A stretch of DNA of 64,000 nt from Endomychus coccineus. Taxonomy: Eukaryota; Arthropoda; Insecta; Coleoptera; Endomychidae. Positions 46,401-53,458 of the stretch are shown in pieces. The stretch lies in assembly GCA_958510875.1 (NCBI GenBank), contig OY294067.1:255317736-255381735 (forward strand), written 5' to 3'. How positions within the stretch are numbered: the stretch's first letter is position 1; each line of letters starts with the position of its first letter. Made by a program: the position numbers and the translations under genes. The notes under the pieces are model-generated. The model did no database searches and was not told the origin of the DNA. It worked only from the letters and a program-made list of their open reading frames with translations.

Positions 46401-48192
46401 TTTTTTCTTTGCCAAATGCGACCGCTTTGGCTTCAAATCGTCCTCGTATCGATACAACAGCTCTGCGTAATATACGTCGGTGATCGTTTACCCTTTTTCA
46501 AGGTAATCGATATGGACGATACCGTGTGAATCCCAAAAAACTGTCACCATGACTTTGTTGACCTATAAACCCACTTTAACCTTTTTCGCTTTCGATTCGC
46601 CAGGACTAGTTCACTGTTTCAACTGTTTTTTTGGTGTTTTAATGGATCCTTATTTCGTCCACAGTTACGAAACGGCGTAAAGAGTTTTTCTTAACGCGCT
46701 AGAACATCGCCAAACACACCTTTCAAGTTGTCACACCGTTGCGCTTGTTGTCAACAGAGAGCAAATGCAGCACCCAACTGGCAGATAGCTTTCTCATATT
46801 CAAAAATTTATGCAAAATGTTCCTTACCCGTTCGGTTGAGATATTCATAGCATCAGCAATGTCGTGCACCTTCACACGCTCATCGTCCAATATCATCCCA
46901 TGGATTTCATCGACGATTTCTGGCGTTGTAACCCCAATTGGATGACCGGAACGTACGGCGTCCTTTGTGGTTATAGTTCGATGAAGAAAATCAGTAAACC
47001 ACTTCTGAATCGTTGCAATCGCACATAATGTTAAGCAAGCGATGCTTTGGTTTGTGTAATGTTTTTTCCATACAAGAAAAAATTTTCAATCAAGACGCGA
47101 AATTCACTCTTTTCCATGTTTACAACAATCTTCAAGAAATCTCTCGGTCAATGTCGTACATTGTTTGATTTCTTCAAGACCCTATCTATTCATAGATGGT
47201 GACATATTTTTTTAACTTTCGACCATACTGTTAGTTGGTTATGTACACCTTCAACAGATTGATTGTTCGTTCAGTAACGTTGCAAACTTTCTCGTTATAA
47301 TCATGAGCTCTAAGAGAAGAACATGAATGAAACAACTGTCTAGAACTATTAGTTGGTAGCGTTTCTGATCAATCTAGACTAGAGTGACCTTATCTTGTCA
47401 TCTATCAAAAGCCAACAAGAAATAAATGAACGTATTCATATATTCATTTATATCTCAATTCTTACATTGTTTTTTTTAGTGTCGCCATCTAGCGGACTCA
47501 AATAGTCTGACATTCCTCGTAACTTTTGTTCGAGAAATCTATCAGTCTATGCCGAAGATTGTTTGAATTTTCAGTGAGACATCTATTAATAGATTGTGTT
47601 AGATGTTTTGGTCTTTCTATCAGGTGAATTTTTATTCAGTCATATTGCGAGCTTTCTCGTTCTACTGATGAGCTCCATGAGATGAAGAAGAGCGAAACCA
47701 CTGCCTAGAACTATTATTTTGTAGCGTCCACGATCGATCTAGACTAGAGAGACCTTATCATCTTTATCAAAATTAATATAAATGATGTTTCAAGAATCCT
47801 TTGACTTACAAAATTATCATTGATTAAAATAAAACGATTCTAAGTTATTGAATGAATCGATATCGGTGTTGAACTAATCAATCATTATTGAGAAGAGTAT
47901 TAGAATAGAGTAACAACAATGACTTTTTTAGGACAACGAAGACGATGAATCAGAAATAGAAAATGGGGAAGAAGTAGGAGAATTGGATGATGAGGCTTTA
48001 ATATCGGACTTACTGGAAGATACTCCAAACATCAGTGAAAATATAGAATCCTCCCTCCTCATTCCAGGACTGGAAAGTATCCAATTAGAACCGAATTATG
48101 ACGAAATGGATAATATGACTTTGTTAGCAACATTAAATATGGAAGACCATCATAACACTGATTTGGATTCTTTGTTACCTAATTTAGATTGA
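28219..48192 (+). CDS. PICK1: PICK1 orthologue (PRKCA-binding PDZ-BAR protein), 6 exons, N-terminus missing
   Basis: PICK1 is a peripheral membrane scaffold. Its PDZ domain binds C-termini of membrane receptors and kinases and its BAR domain dimerises on curved membranes, acting in vesicle trafficking. Exons: 28219-28459, 28555-28797, 29065-29229, 37416-37609, 43113-43365, 47932-48192. All join with AG/GT sites and consistent phase (0, 0, 0, 2, 0), giving about 450 residues. The PDZ domain covers residues 5-90 (LIGISIGGG loop, CPCLYIVQ lipid-binding segment). The BAR domain runs from about 110 to 330 ([43 protein letters not shown]). The tail is acidic, as in the family. The first exon starts with the last base of a codon, so the real start lies further upstream and was not found. 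Introns 3-5 are large and full of transposons. Confidence 0.93.
28555..28797 (+). CDS. PICK1: PICK1 exon: end of PDZ, linker, BAR start
   Basis: The acceptor TTTACAG ends at 28554 and the donor GTAAGT begins at 28798; 81 codons, phase 0 at both ends. It includes [18 protein letters not shown] and [15 protein letters not shown], very conserved in animals. The preceding intron is only 95 bp. Confidence 0.93.
29065..29229 (+). CDS. PICK1: PICK1 exon: BAR domain
   Basis: The acceptor TTTCAG ends at 29064 and the donor GTAAGT begins at 29230; 55 codons. It codes [20 protein letters not shown] and the following helix. The minus-strand frames over it are shadows. Confidence 0.92.
29231..29662. other. 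Start of PICK1 intron 3, no feature
   Basis: Intronic sequence before the palindromic insertion; nothing recognised. Confidence 0.5.
29960..33254 (-). mobile_element. 3.3-kb DNA transposon encoding a DDE-SWIM transposase
   Basis: CAGCGTGTTCCAGCTA (29960-29975) is exactly mirrored at 33239-33254, with TA outside both (29958-29959 and 33255-33256). Homology between the sides stops inside this 16-mer, as expected for a short-TIR element. It lies in PICK1 intron 3 on the opposite strand. It encloses one intact ORF. Two further CAGGGTG-type motifs (30305 and 32587) have the same orientation and do not form a TIR pair. Confidence 0.6.
30370..32418 (-). CDS. Intact DDE transposase (DDE_Tnp_4-like) with C-terminal SWIM zinc finger
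   Basis: 682 codons, uninterrupted. Domains in order: N-terminal Cys pairs that look like zinc ribbons (CFVCEYN, CRNCH, about 20-70; CFVCGRF and CGGHL, about 98-135). Next comes a helical region with a transposase HTH-like segment ([20 protein letters not shown], about 243-262). Then a catalytic core with the DDE pattern: [13 protein letters not shown] (first Asp), [11 protein letters not shown] (second Asp), [18 protein letters not shown] (Glu). At the end is a SWIM-type finger, [16 protein letters not shown] (about 632-647). DDE_Tnp_4 cores belong to the PIF/Harbinger-IS5 lineage. SWIM fingers are better known from MULE transposases, so the combination is notable. MAYNFAVRF (Met 11) is a plausible alternative start. 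Confidence 0.85.
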   Translation of the reverse strand: MLLHVNIKLNMAYNFAVRFECFVCEYNGTPRQMVRLDEESRAIAERRRDELELPQIPFIEQTRICRNCHLSILSEIQAYEEDPDPTVLKVLLRTSHTSCFVCGRFENPGRMSPSGRLDVFLKTGMFAPDGVRICGGHLNEEEHLLPAFMNGLRGITRPYNLKGNELKHMLVSLREAVLNYKSTNKYNNEDNFTDEEFQALTPMKKVQFTDLFEFCNRVNIHQKNRAIAKKDLLCFLCKLRQGLSDQFLMGMFSYSSRQAVSLAIQKVRVSLLQQFVPQNVGYQYIERGQYITRHVTDFANTLYNPEPNYRRAIAYIDGTYIKIPKSRTFQVLRQSYCVHKGYHLLKPALIVAPNGYILDVHGPYFSDSRNNDAAMLRHDYERDLMGLRNWFQEGDIFMLDGGYRDAQNFLGDLGIVVKMPVALGGGQHQLTTEEANSSRLVTKTRWIVEARNGHIKNMFKFFRDTVPMPQILHIGDYIRIACAIINKYHEPITMEGANAELAQIMLNRANEINELQLRIEEEGLLRRHGRWFPMEENQLLNFPVLSLEYLRELTFGIFQIKTAPSYVQDNRQDFGNVLFEFDDRIEIPGLLRMRIKSRHRNSIKYQLWIKYNVSLEGVPIQGYYCTCKSGSRTLGTCSHVASVLWYLGYARHAANVKYPSTEILHTVSDAAERHNNEEPMIV
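33600..34160 (+). pseudogene. Penelope-like element reverse transcriptase fragment
   Basis: The + frame has [39 protein letters not shown], then LRYVDDTF (the catalytic YVDD box) and GSLPFLDV, the motif order of Penelope-like RTs. TAG at 34023 interrupts the frame; the same frame then continues with VYRKPTHT and [13 protein letters not shown]. The N-terminal RT part is missing. It lies in PICK1 intron 3, sense strand, abutting the palindromic element. Confidence 0.85.
34195..34620 (+). pseudogene. Penelope-like element GIY-YIG endonuclease remnant
   Basis: Downstream of the RT fragment, the + frame 34273-34479 reads [15 protein letters not shown] (Cys-X-Cys-Gly plus remains of the GIY-YIG motif), then [20 protein letters not shown]. 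This matches the fragment at 17.44 kb in leader and motif. A deletion after the Cys motif removes most of the nuclease. It is inactive. Confidence 0.7.
34621..35007. other. PICK1 intron 3 filler
   Basis: Nothing recognised between the Penelope-like fragment and the mariner-type element. Confidence 0.4.
35010..37360 (-). mobile_element. Mariner-type element with ~450-bp TIRs, TA duplication, in PICK1 intron 3
   Basis: CAGGGTGTCCCATTTTGGGT (35010) is mirrored at the end (37360), with TA on both sides (35008-35009 and 37361-37362). The arms run 35010-35458 and about 36890-37360. The element ends only 55 bp before PICK1 exon 37416-37609, so its right TIR lies where the branch point and pyrimidine tract of that intron must be. 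Confidence 0.85.
35644..36769 (-). pseudogene. Mariner-type DD41D transposase with a 59-bp intron, one stop, one frameshift
   Basis: Exon 1 is 36769-36672 ([16 protein letters not shown] start). An intron with GTGAGT at 36671 and TTGTTAG ending at 36613 is removed to join Arg and [12 protein letters not shown] in frame. The related copy at 45.3 kb has the same junction without an intron. An in-frame TAG (36431-36429) follows the N-terminal domain. Catalytic residues are in [16 protein letters not shown] and [10 protein letters not shown] (41 residues between the last two Asp). A frame change in an A-run near 35835 moves the tail into the 35880-35644 frame ([10 protein letters not shown]). It is not active. 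Confidence 0.85.
37416..37609 (+). CDS. PICK1: PICK1 exon: BAR domain
   Basis: The acceptor TTCTAG ends at 37415 and the donor GTAGGT begins at 37610; 64 codons plus two bases of an Arg codon completed by the next exon. It has [19 protein letters not shown] and [10 protein letters not shown], diagnostic for PICK1. Confidence 0.93.
37614..38068. other. PICK1 intron 4, no feature
   Basis: Nothing recognised before the mariner insertion. Confidence 0.4.
38069..39270 (-). mobile_element. Classical mariner (DD34D lineage), one TIR truncated
   Basis: The right TIR (39241-39268, TTTTCAGGAACTTTTCACC to CCTCG, then TA) is the inverted form of the left TIR of the related element at 46024. The left side keeps only the inner part (GTCCCTGAAAAATG, 38069), so this copy has lost about 18 terminal bases. 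It lies in PICK1 intron 4, antisense. Confidence 0.8.
38105..39088 (-). pseudogene. Mariner transposase (SETMAR-like), decayed
   Basis: The start at 39088 reads a mariner N-terminus ([12 protein letters not shown]). The frame 38936-38478 has [20 protein letters not shown] and the first catalytic Asp in [10 protein letters not shown]. The frame 38587-38105 has [29 protein letters not shown] (second Asp) and [15 protein letters not shown] (third Asp). The last two Asp are only 25 residues apart instead of 34, so about nine residues were deleted. The two frames overlap out of phase. It is inactive. Confidence 0.85.
39290..40430 (-). pseudogene. LINE 3' fragment: RNase H domain and zinc-knuckle tail (I/R1-like)
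   Basis: Minus-strand ORF 39793-40419 has the RNase HI motifs in order: WFTDGSKV (first Asp), [16 protein letters not shown] (Glu), [12 protein letters not shown] (Asp), WVPGHSGV (His) and ADSLARRG-like DSLARRG. Beyond its end, the same strand (39793 to about 39480) codes [10 protein letters not shown], then [15 protein letters not shown], the C-terminal zinc knuckle of I/R1-type LINE polyproteins. A 3' tail with ATGATGATG repeats lies near 39340. The RT is absent (5' truncation). It is in PICK1 intron 4. Confidence 0.85.
40440..41660. other. PICK1 intron 4, no recognised feature
   Basis: No gene. TGATGACGTAATCACGG near 41012 is palindromic in part, but I could not define an element. Confidence 0.4.
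41664..42490. mobile_element. Palindromic fold-back element in PICK1 intron 4
   Basis: The arms about 41664-41975 and 42190-42490 are inverted copies; ATGAACCCGATTGGTCCAGC (near 41812) returns inverted near 42310, and GTGCCCACCA near 41942 returns inverted near 42189. The centre is AT-rich without coding capacity. Ends and duplication were not resolved. Confidence 0.7.
42727..42800. ncRNA. Two decayed hammerhead-like motifs in inverted orientation
   Basis: On the minus strand (42766-42727): TTGAAGA, T, GACACGCTAGTTGGC, GAAA, CTATAGTC. This is the same motif as at 19067-19108, with the second half of stem II mutated but GAAA intact. On the + strand (about 42764-42800), TGACACGCTAGT followed by TTAGTCACG is a further, more decayed copy. 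It lies in PICK1 intron 4. Confidence 0.35.
43113..43365 (+). CDS. PICK1: PICK1 exon: end of BAR domain
   Basis: The acceptor TTTCAG ends at 43112 and the donor GTATGA begins at 43366; the first base completes an Arg codon, then 84 codons. [18 protein letters not shown] and [20 protein letters not shown] are typical. Some positions ([13 protein letters not shown] and IHMLHLKVL) look more divergent than I would expect for the family. Confidence 0.9.
43370..43707. other. Start of PICK1 intron 5, no feature
   Basis: Nothing recognised before the mariner-type insertion. Confidence 0.4.
43710..45971 (-). mobile_element. Mariner-type element with ~470-500-bp TIRs, nearly intact
   Basis: CAGAGTGGTCCAAATTGGAC (43710) is mirrored at 45971; TA lies at 43708-43709 and 45972-45973. 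The arms are 43710-44213 and about 45503-45971 and include GGGTTGCCATGCCTGAATAC and its inverse. It is the best preserved member of the long-TIR group here. It is in PICK1 intron 5, antisense. Confidence 0.9.
44327..45367 (-). pseudogene. Mariner-type transposase, single in-frame stop
   Basis: One frame of 347 codons from ATG at 45367 to the stop at 44327. It is broken only by a TAA at codon 48 (45226-45224), within the N-terminal DNA-binding region. Domains: N-terminal helices ([29 protein letters not shown]), HTH-like [20 protein letters not shown], first Asp in [11 protein letters not shown], second in [10 protein letters not shown], third in [13 protein letters not shown] (42 residues between), tail [11 protein letters not shown] domesticated or readthrough product is conceivable but not supported. 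Most likely it is a very young inactive copy. Confidence 0.88.
46024..47160 (-). mobile_element. Classical mariner, second copy, right TIR lost
   Basis: The left TIR CGAGGGCAAGGTGAAAAGT (46024) follows TA (46022-46023). The right part diverges near 47130-47160, where the hammerhead-bearing repeat begins, so the right TIR is missing. It lies 50 bp beyond the long-TIR element, in PICK1 intron 5. Confidence 0.75.
46089..47117 (-). pseudogene. Mariner DD34D transposase, broken
   Basis: The start codon is at 47117. The last 122 codons (46089-46457) are open: [11 protein letters not shown] (second Asp) and [19 protein letters not shown] (third Asp, exactly 34 residues later), ending in LQGDYVEK. 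Upstream, the first catalytic region and helix-turn-helix are recognisable only in shifted frames between 46500 and 47117. Closest relative in the window: 38105-39088, of which it is an older or differently decayed sister. Confidence 0.8.
47294..47346 (+). ncRNA. Hammerhead ribozyme, unit 1 (core mutated)
   Basis: GTTATA (47294-47299) faces TAGAAC (47341-47346) with one mismatch. The core ATCATGA is changed at two bases. GAAA (47329-47332), stem III ACAACTGT and C at the cleavage position (GTC) are intact. It is probably inactive, but it preserves the cleavage site lost in unit 2. Confidence 0.45.
47659..47711 (+). ncRNA. Hammerhead ribozyme, unit 2 (core intact)
   Basis: Stem I GTTCTA (47659-47664) pairs perfectly with TAGAAC (47706-47711). 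The core CTGATGA (47665-47671) is consensus. Stem II is GCTC (72-75) with GAGC (47690-47693) and a 14-base loop. GAAA (47694-47697) is consensus. The short stem III and cleavage site read ACCACTGCC where unit 1 has ACAACTGTC, so the U before the cleavage base is C here, which should reduce or abolish cleavage. It is 220 bp upstream of the last PICK1 exon, on the transcribed strand. Confidence 0.6.
47932..48192 (+). CDS. PICK1: PICK1 last exon: acidic C-terminal tail and stop
   Basis: The acceptor TTTTTTAG ends at 47931. 86 codons, then TGA at 48190-48192. It is very acidic ([20 protein letters not shown]), as is the tail of PICK1 in other animals, where it tempers BAR activity. The downstream part ([13 protein letters not shown] to LDSLLPNLD) is insect-type sequence that I cannot compare in detail. 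Confidence 0.85.
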   Translation, partial: DNEDDESEIENGEEVGELDDEALISDLLEDTPNISENIESSLLIPGLESIQLEPNYDEMDNMTLLATLNMEDHHNTDLDSLLPNLD

Positions 48193-48200
48193 ATGTATTT

Positions 48201-48206
48201 AATAAA
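48201..48206 (+). terminator. PICK1: PICK1 poly(A) signal
   Basis: AATAAA nine bases after the stop codon, with a T/GT-rich stretch (TTGTTATTTTC, 48230) downstream. The implied 3' UTR is very short. Confidence 0.65.
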
Positions 48207-48239
48207 TGAATTTTATAACCATTTGATCATTGTTATTTT

Positions 48240-48865
48240 CAATCCTGTTGTTATCACCAAAAACTTTAAGCAATTCACATCACTCTCATAATTTGAAGAC
48301 AATCCTTATTAATGACGACATTTACATTACATTACAAAATATTTCATTCGTAGTAAGATGAAATCCGCTATTACAGTTGCTGAGTTGCGTCGTGCGTTTA
48401 CTTATAGCCGAGCTGCTTCTCGTGTACAAAATGTGTAAGCTGAGTTTGGTGTTGGGTTCAGAAAAGGACAACTAAAATACATAGCAATTTTTTTGTAGGT
48501 TATAGAAAACGGGAATAACTGAAATCCAATCAATGATTCTGTTAAATTGTAGTGAAATTTTCACTTATAATATCCCATGTGCAAAATTTCCGGAAATTAT
48601 TTTGTGTACTCGGGATATTCGGTGAGAGAATTTCACACCGAAGAAAAATTAATTAATAATTTCAATGTGATATTATTTGACATTTTGTCATGAAAATATG
48701 AGACATTACGAAGGAATGCCATAATTTTGTTATTTTGTTATGTATTGTATCACTTTCAAACTCATTTGTTAAACGTTAAACAAGGGAACATTTTTGGATG
48801 TGATAACATTAACTGTAAATAATAATATAGAAATCAAAAATCGTCATAAATTTCTCCCATACCTG
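48240..48865. other. Intergenic, no recognised feature
   Basis: A 26-codon ATG frame at 48358-48438 (AELRRAFTYSRAASRV) stands out slightly in composition but is too short to call. Confidence 0.35.
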
Positions 48866-48869
48866 ATCG

Positions 48870-49078
48870 CTTTCTTTGTCACCTACTTGCAACATCAAAG
48901 CCGGTTTGTGGAGGTTGCTGACTTCATGTTTGGTGTTCCGCAGGAGTCATTCTTGGGCCCTCGTCTACTTATACTTGGCATTGATGAATTTATCAGAATA
49001 TTTAGGCTGAAATGTCATGCGCATGATATGAAGCTTTACTTACACATTAGACCTATATCAGACGCGATTCTATTATAG
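48870..49078 (+). pseudogene. LINE reverse transcriptase fragment, heavily decayed
   Basis: The + frame reads FGVPQESFLGPRLLILGIDEF (from the GVPQGSVLGP RT box) and then CHAHDMKLYLHIRP, the remains of the ADD catalytic box, ending at a stop at 49076-49078. Only about 60 residues are recognisable. Jockey-type. Confidence 0.65.
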
Positions 49079-49079
49079 A

Positions 49080-49830
49080 GGATCTAAATTGGTGGCAATC
49101 AAACGTTTTAGATCAATCATCCTTCAATACACATATAGAGGACATTTGCTCTAGGACATAATAAACTCGGGATTTGATTTTGCGTAATGCATAATCCATA
49201 TATTGCTGATCTAAGACTTCAATTTCATCGTCGATTTGCACTCAGTTTGAGTATGCTAAAGTTCCTATATAGAATGTTTAGACATCATGAGCATGCAGCG
49301 CTGGAAATATGAGAGACAACTCTATGTCTCCTCACAGATCTATTGGCGGACGGCGGTTGTGTGACGTCAGACAATACTTTAGCAGCTGGATGTGAATGTA
49401 AACAAATTGGTCAGTGTTTTTTTCTCTGTTTATGAACGTAACATAAAGTTAGGACCGTCAGTAACTTATTTATCGCACGTGATACGTATATTTATAAATA
49501 TTTCAAGTAAAAATAGCTTGAATAAGAAACAAATGTCAGTAAACAGAACTTATTTGAATAAACTGCAGTTTCCCTCGATTCTAATCGTTCCATTATTGGC
49601 GCCGCCATTTGTCGGCCCCGTGATCCGTTCTTCAATCGCGTTAACGACCAGTCCGTTTCGAGACTTACTCCTGAATAAACTAATGAGTAGACTTGTCAAA
49701 TCCTGATAATCGAATTCCGTATACAGATTGAGTCAGATAGATCAGAATATAGGATTAATCTGAGAGTGTGAGGGAGCCAGACGTATGGTATTGTTAGTAA
49801 TCTTTGAAGATAATTTATTATCAAATTAAT
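49080..49830. other. Intergenic, no recognised feature
   Basis: The GC-richer patch 49340-49390 (GGCGGACGGCGG, TGACGTCAG) and the + frame 49392-49706 have no recognisable domain. Confidence 0.35.
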
Positions 49831-49833
49831 GAC

Positions 49834-49932
49834 ATGCTAGCATCCGAGCTGAAAACAAGATTTTCTGATAAAAGTGACTCACTTTCTGCAGTAACAAGTT
49901 CTGAGGAAGATTTAAATTTAGAAAAATTTTAA
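49834..49932 (+). CDS. Possible short ORF or terminal exon, unidentified
   Basis: ATG to TAA, 32 codons: polar Ser/Glu-rich (SDKSDSLSAVTSSEEDLNLE), unlike the surrounding AT-driven frames. A possible acceptor (CATGCTAG) lies at its start. No partner exon was found and no family is recognised. It may equally be chance. Confidence 0.2.
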   Translation: MLASELKTRFSDKSDSLSAVTSSEEDLNLEKF

Positions 49933-49974
49933 ATATTTAAAGTTGCTTAATATTACATTACCTTCTCCAGAGTA

Positions 49975-50430
49975 TATGTTGTACAAAACTGGATGGGGTG
50001 GGATATGTAAAACTGACCTTGAACAACTAAATATTTTACAAAAACGTATTATTAAAATAATATACATTAAAAAAAAACAGAAAAACTATTCCCTCTAAAC
50101 TGGCATTATGGACTGCAGACAATTATACTACCTCATTTTGGCAACTCATATGTACACTGAAAATAGAAAAATTATGAAAGAAAATAGTTATAATATAAGA
50201 AATTCAAATAGCTTACCTGTTCCAAGCATGAGAAAGATAATTGCTCAACGTAGCCATTACTATTTGGGACCAAAAAACTTCAACAAGAAACCTAACTATA
50301 TAAAACAAGCTAATTCTCTCCCTATATTCAAAAAACTATGCAAAACTCACATACTAAGTACTCAAAAAAATGACATATATTCCCAAATTGATATAAAAAA
50401 TGTCACTACCATGATAATAAGGATAAAATT
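49975..50430 (+). pseudogene. LINE C-terminal tail
   Basis: The + strand reads GWGGICKTDLEQLNILQKRI from about 49992, then, after stops near 50096, frame 50108 onward has QLYYLILATHMY, SYNIRNSNSLPVPSMRK, AQRSHYYLGPKNFNK and LPIFKKLCKTHIL. This is the post-RT tail typical of Jockey/CR1-like LINEs. A T-rich simple-sequence tract (50458-50530) follows. The RT itself is absent. Confidence 0.65.
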
Positions 50431-50844
50431 CATACATTTCTCTGATTCTGTCGATAGTTGTTTGTTTGTTTGCTTTTTCTTGATTTTTGTTTTTGCTTTT
50501 TGTTTTTCGTTTTTTGTTTTTTTTTTAGACGTATATTCTTATTACAACACTATCTGAGTATAACTATGAATTATTTCAAAACTTGTATTTACATTACTCA
50601 AAATTACCAGTTTTAATACATTGTAACTTTTTATTTTCCGCTGTTAACTCATTATAATATGTAAGTATCTGTTATATTTAGCCAGGAGTATTTTTATATT
50701 AATTATATTAATACTTCGTATAAATAAATACATACGAATGTACCTGATACATCTACGTGTTCATATTCTATGTTTGCTATTGGATATGTATATTTTTTTG
50801 AGTTGTAATACCTGTACTTGCAAATATATATTATTATTATTATA

Positions 50845-51475
50845 TATATCATTTCTCGATGTATCAACATTAACTGAACACATAAGAGAGCATATATTAT
50901 ATCCAACCAGCAATTCTACGTTAGTAGGTTATTTGTAAGTTCATTTTCTGATGCAATAACATCAACTGAACATATAAGAGAACAAATATCATCTCGAAAC
51001 GGCGATTCTAGGTTAGTAGGTTAATTGTAACATTATTTTTCGATGTAATAACATTAACTGAACACATAAGAGAACATATATTATCTCCAAGCTGCAATTC
51101 TAGGTTAGTAAGTTAGTTGTAAGATTATTTTTCGAGATGTAATAACATTAACTGAACTCATAAGAGGACATATGTTATCTCCAAGCGGCAAATCTAGGTT
51201 AGTATGTTATTTGTAAGTTTATTTTCGGATTCAATAACATCAACTGGAAGCATAAGAGAATATACATCATCTCCAAGCGGCGATTCTGGGTTAGTAGATT
51301 ATTTTGAAGATCATTTTTTAATGTAATAACTTGAACTGAACAAATAAGAGAACATATATTATCTCCAAGCGGCAATTCTAGGTTAGTAGGTTATTTGTAA
51401 GTTTATTTTCAGATGCAATAACACTAACTGAACCCATAATTAAACATATATTATCTCCAAAATGAATTCCAGGTC
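50845..51475. repeat. Minisatellite, ~92-bp unit, about 7 copies
   Basis: TAACTGAAC-type landmarks recur at 50871, 50962, 51055, 51149, 51240, 51332 and 51425 (spacing 91-94). Each unit holds ATAAGAGAACATATATTATC and CAATTCTAGGTTAGTAGG variants. Copies differ by about 10-20 percent, so the array is old. No ORF is maintained. Confidence 0.85.
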
Positions 51476-51479
51476 CATG

Positions 51480-53000
51480 AAATTTTCATTTATAAACTCT
51501 GGGAGATGATTTGGTTTGAATTAACCACAAGACGCGACTCGGCATAACATGTAGGTAGGTAGGGGTCACTTTTTCAGGTAAGGGACGGGATTCAACACGA
51601 ATGCAGCCCACTATTAGCGATCTCAAAAATTATTTACGGAAATTTGAAAGTAAAATGATTTCAGAACACTCTTTATGGAAAACAACAGAATTTCCAAAAT
51701 TTATTTTGTTCTTCAGTTTGCATTTGGGAGTTGAAAATGAGTCTCATATCCATCACCTGTTACTACTTAAGTAGTGTAAAGAATTAGTTGAGGTTATGTA
51801 GTCTTTATACCGAATCGGTTTCTTTCATGTAACTGTACCTACGATCAACTGAACTTCGCAATTATTCAGATAAGAGGATATATTCATATTCTACTAGTTT
51901 CCACACAGTACTTGACCGCCAAATATTCGCATTAGGAGATAACAATGTTTCATGTCGTGCCTCCAGGCGCTGGGTACTCATAAGTAATTTCAGACGAAAG
52001 GCAAATATCCGCTTATTTCTTATCTGACAATGTAAATTTTGTGAATCATTGCTTATCACTGTATGACTGATGCTATATTTGTCTCATTTATCATTAAAAT
52101 ATTTTTGTTCCTTATGATGAAATAAGACTATTTCATATACAAAGTTTAGATCTGTGCAATTTTTACTATTATCAAAAGTCATAATAGGTACTTGGTTTTT
52201 ATCACATGGGTATATAATAACAAAGACGTTATTAGTTTCGGAATTATTGCACCATTTTCAAACAATACATACTGCTTGATGCTTGAAACCACAAACAGCG
52301 AAGAACTATTGATAGTTAAAACTTGATATCGAAGATAGTGCACAAAACAATTAGGGTATCTAATATTAACACAAAATCAGGAAATCTGCTTTCTTACGCT
52401 GATTATGATACTGCCATTAAAGTACGTTCAGTGAGGAGAGTAAAAATGATAAGCAAAGGTTAGATCTGTTATCCATGAAAAAAAAAAAGTACAATCTGTA
52501 CATATAAACTTATGAATCAGGAATTCTACAATTTCATCTTTAGCATTGAAGAATAGTTGTGAAAGATTATATTGTGGGTTAAACTAAAAGATTATTGTAA
52601 TATTTCCCCAATTTTTCGGCCAAAATATATTGAGGAAATATACTGAGATCGTGGATCGTCAGTTGTTCTTTATGAATTTTTTTGCTTATGGAATATTAAT
52701 TTTTCAATTGTTTTCACGTCAAAACCGTTATTGGGAGCAATTGTTTTTTATTAAATTTTCTTCAGGAATAGGAAGTGAGGAAGCTCGATGTATCATTTAT
52801 TCATATGCCGCTACTTTAGTACTTTGATGGCTTGAACAAGAATTCGAAATAGTGTCTGGAAAAGATGGTTCTTTATAGACGTTGAAAATAATGATATCCC
52901 TGTGATGTTTTGAAATTAAATCTAAAAGTTTATACTATTGTCTTTTGTTTCTAGTCTAAATTTCATAGTTGGATTAATTATTTATAAATTTCCGGGAAAT
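51480..53000. other. Intergenic, no recognised feature
   Basis: No supported gene. The frame 52630-52827 is hydrophobic and unrecognised. Confidence 0.35.
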
Positions 53001-53031
53001 TGGTCACACTAACACATATGCTTGTTATTTT

Positions 53032-53075
53032 CGTTTTTACGTACGTTTCGGTCTCACGACCATCATCAGAAAACG
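53032..53075 (-). ncRNA. Hammerhead ribozyme with complete consensus core
   Basis: On the minus strand: stem I CGTTTT (53075-53070), core CTGATGA (53069-53063), one extra T (53062), stem II GGTC-GTGA-GACC (53061-53050, GNRA-type loop), GAAA (53049-53046), stem III ACGTACGT (53046-53039), cleavage base A (53038), then AAAACG (53037-53032), which pairs perfectly with stem I. All conserved core bases are present. The only departure is the inserted T between core and stem II. It faces the second copy at 53832-53873 across a Penelope-like fragment. Confidence 0.7.
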
Positions 53076-53149
53076 TGTTATGTCTGAAACGGGATTACTT
53101 AAAATTAATTGTATCAGCACAAAGTGTCCTAGTAGCACCACTATCAATT

Positions 53150-53458
53150 AAAAATGCCCCCGTCACCGAAAATCTAAAACCATTAATACCTGAAGATAAA
53201 CAAACCCACACAGTATACAAAGTAAACTGTTTAGATTGCGATGGGACTTATACAGGAATCTGTAAACAGTATTCATAAAAAAGAATATATGGCCATGAGT
53301 ATAGTCCAAGAAATAAAAACCAATGCCACCGCCCTTGCTAAACATTACTTTAATTATAACGATCAATTAGAGTACAAAAATGTCAATATTTCAACTAAGA
53401 AAACCAATTATTATAAAAGATCTATTCTGGAGATGATTCACATAAAACGTGACTCCTA
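53150..53458 (+). pseudogene. Penelope-like element GIY-YIG endonuclease fragment
   Basis: The + frame around 53208 reads TVYKVNCLDCDGTYTGICKQ (Cys-X2-Cys and a GIY-YIG-like core). After a frame change at about 53275 it continues as TNATALAKHYFNYNDQLEYK, NVNISTKKTNYYKRSILE and MIHIKRDS, ending at a stop 53456-53458. This is the nuclease tail of a Penelope-like retroelement of another family than those at 17.4 and 34.2 kb. No RT is present. Confidence 0.65.

Larger units (their letters stand above)
47130..47780 (+). repeat. Tandem ~365-398-bp units each carrying a hammerhead motif (retrozyme/pLTR-like)
   Basis: Unit 1 starts near 47135 (AGAAATCTCTCGGTC) and unit 2 near 47533 (AGAAATCTATCAGTC), 398 bases apart. 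The GAAAC of the ribozyme recurs after 365 bases (47329 and 47694), and both are followed by CTAGAACTATTA and TCTAGACTAGAG. Tandem hammerhead-bearing monomers of a few hundred bases are known for animal retrozymes and Penelope-like LTRs. It is sense to PICK1, inside its last intron. Confidence 0.65.

Noticed and set aside
49392..49706. 104-codon ORF
   Set aside because: No recognisable domain, no splice or promoter support; left as intergenic.
52630..52827. Hydrophobic 65-codon ORF, possibly a receptor exon
   Set aside because: No motif, no good splice signals, composition explained by AT-richness.
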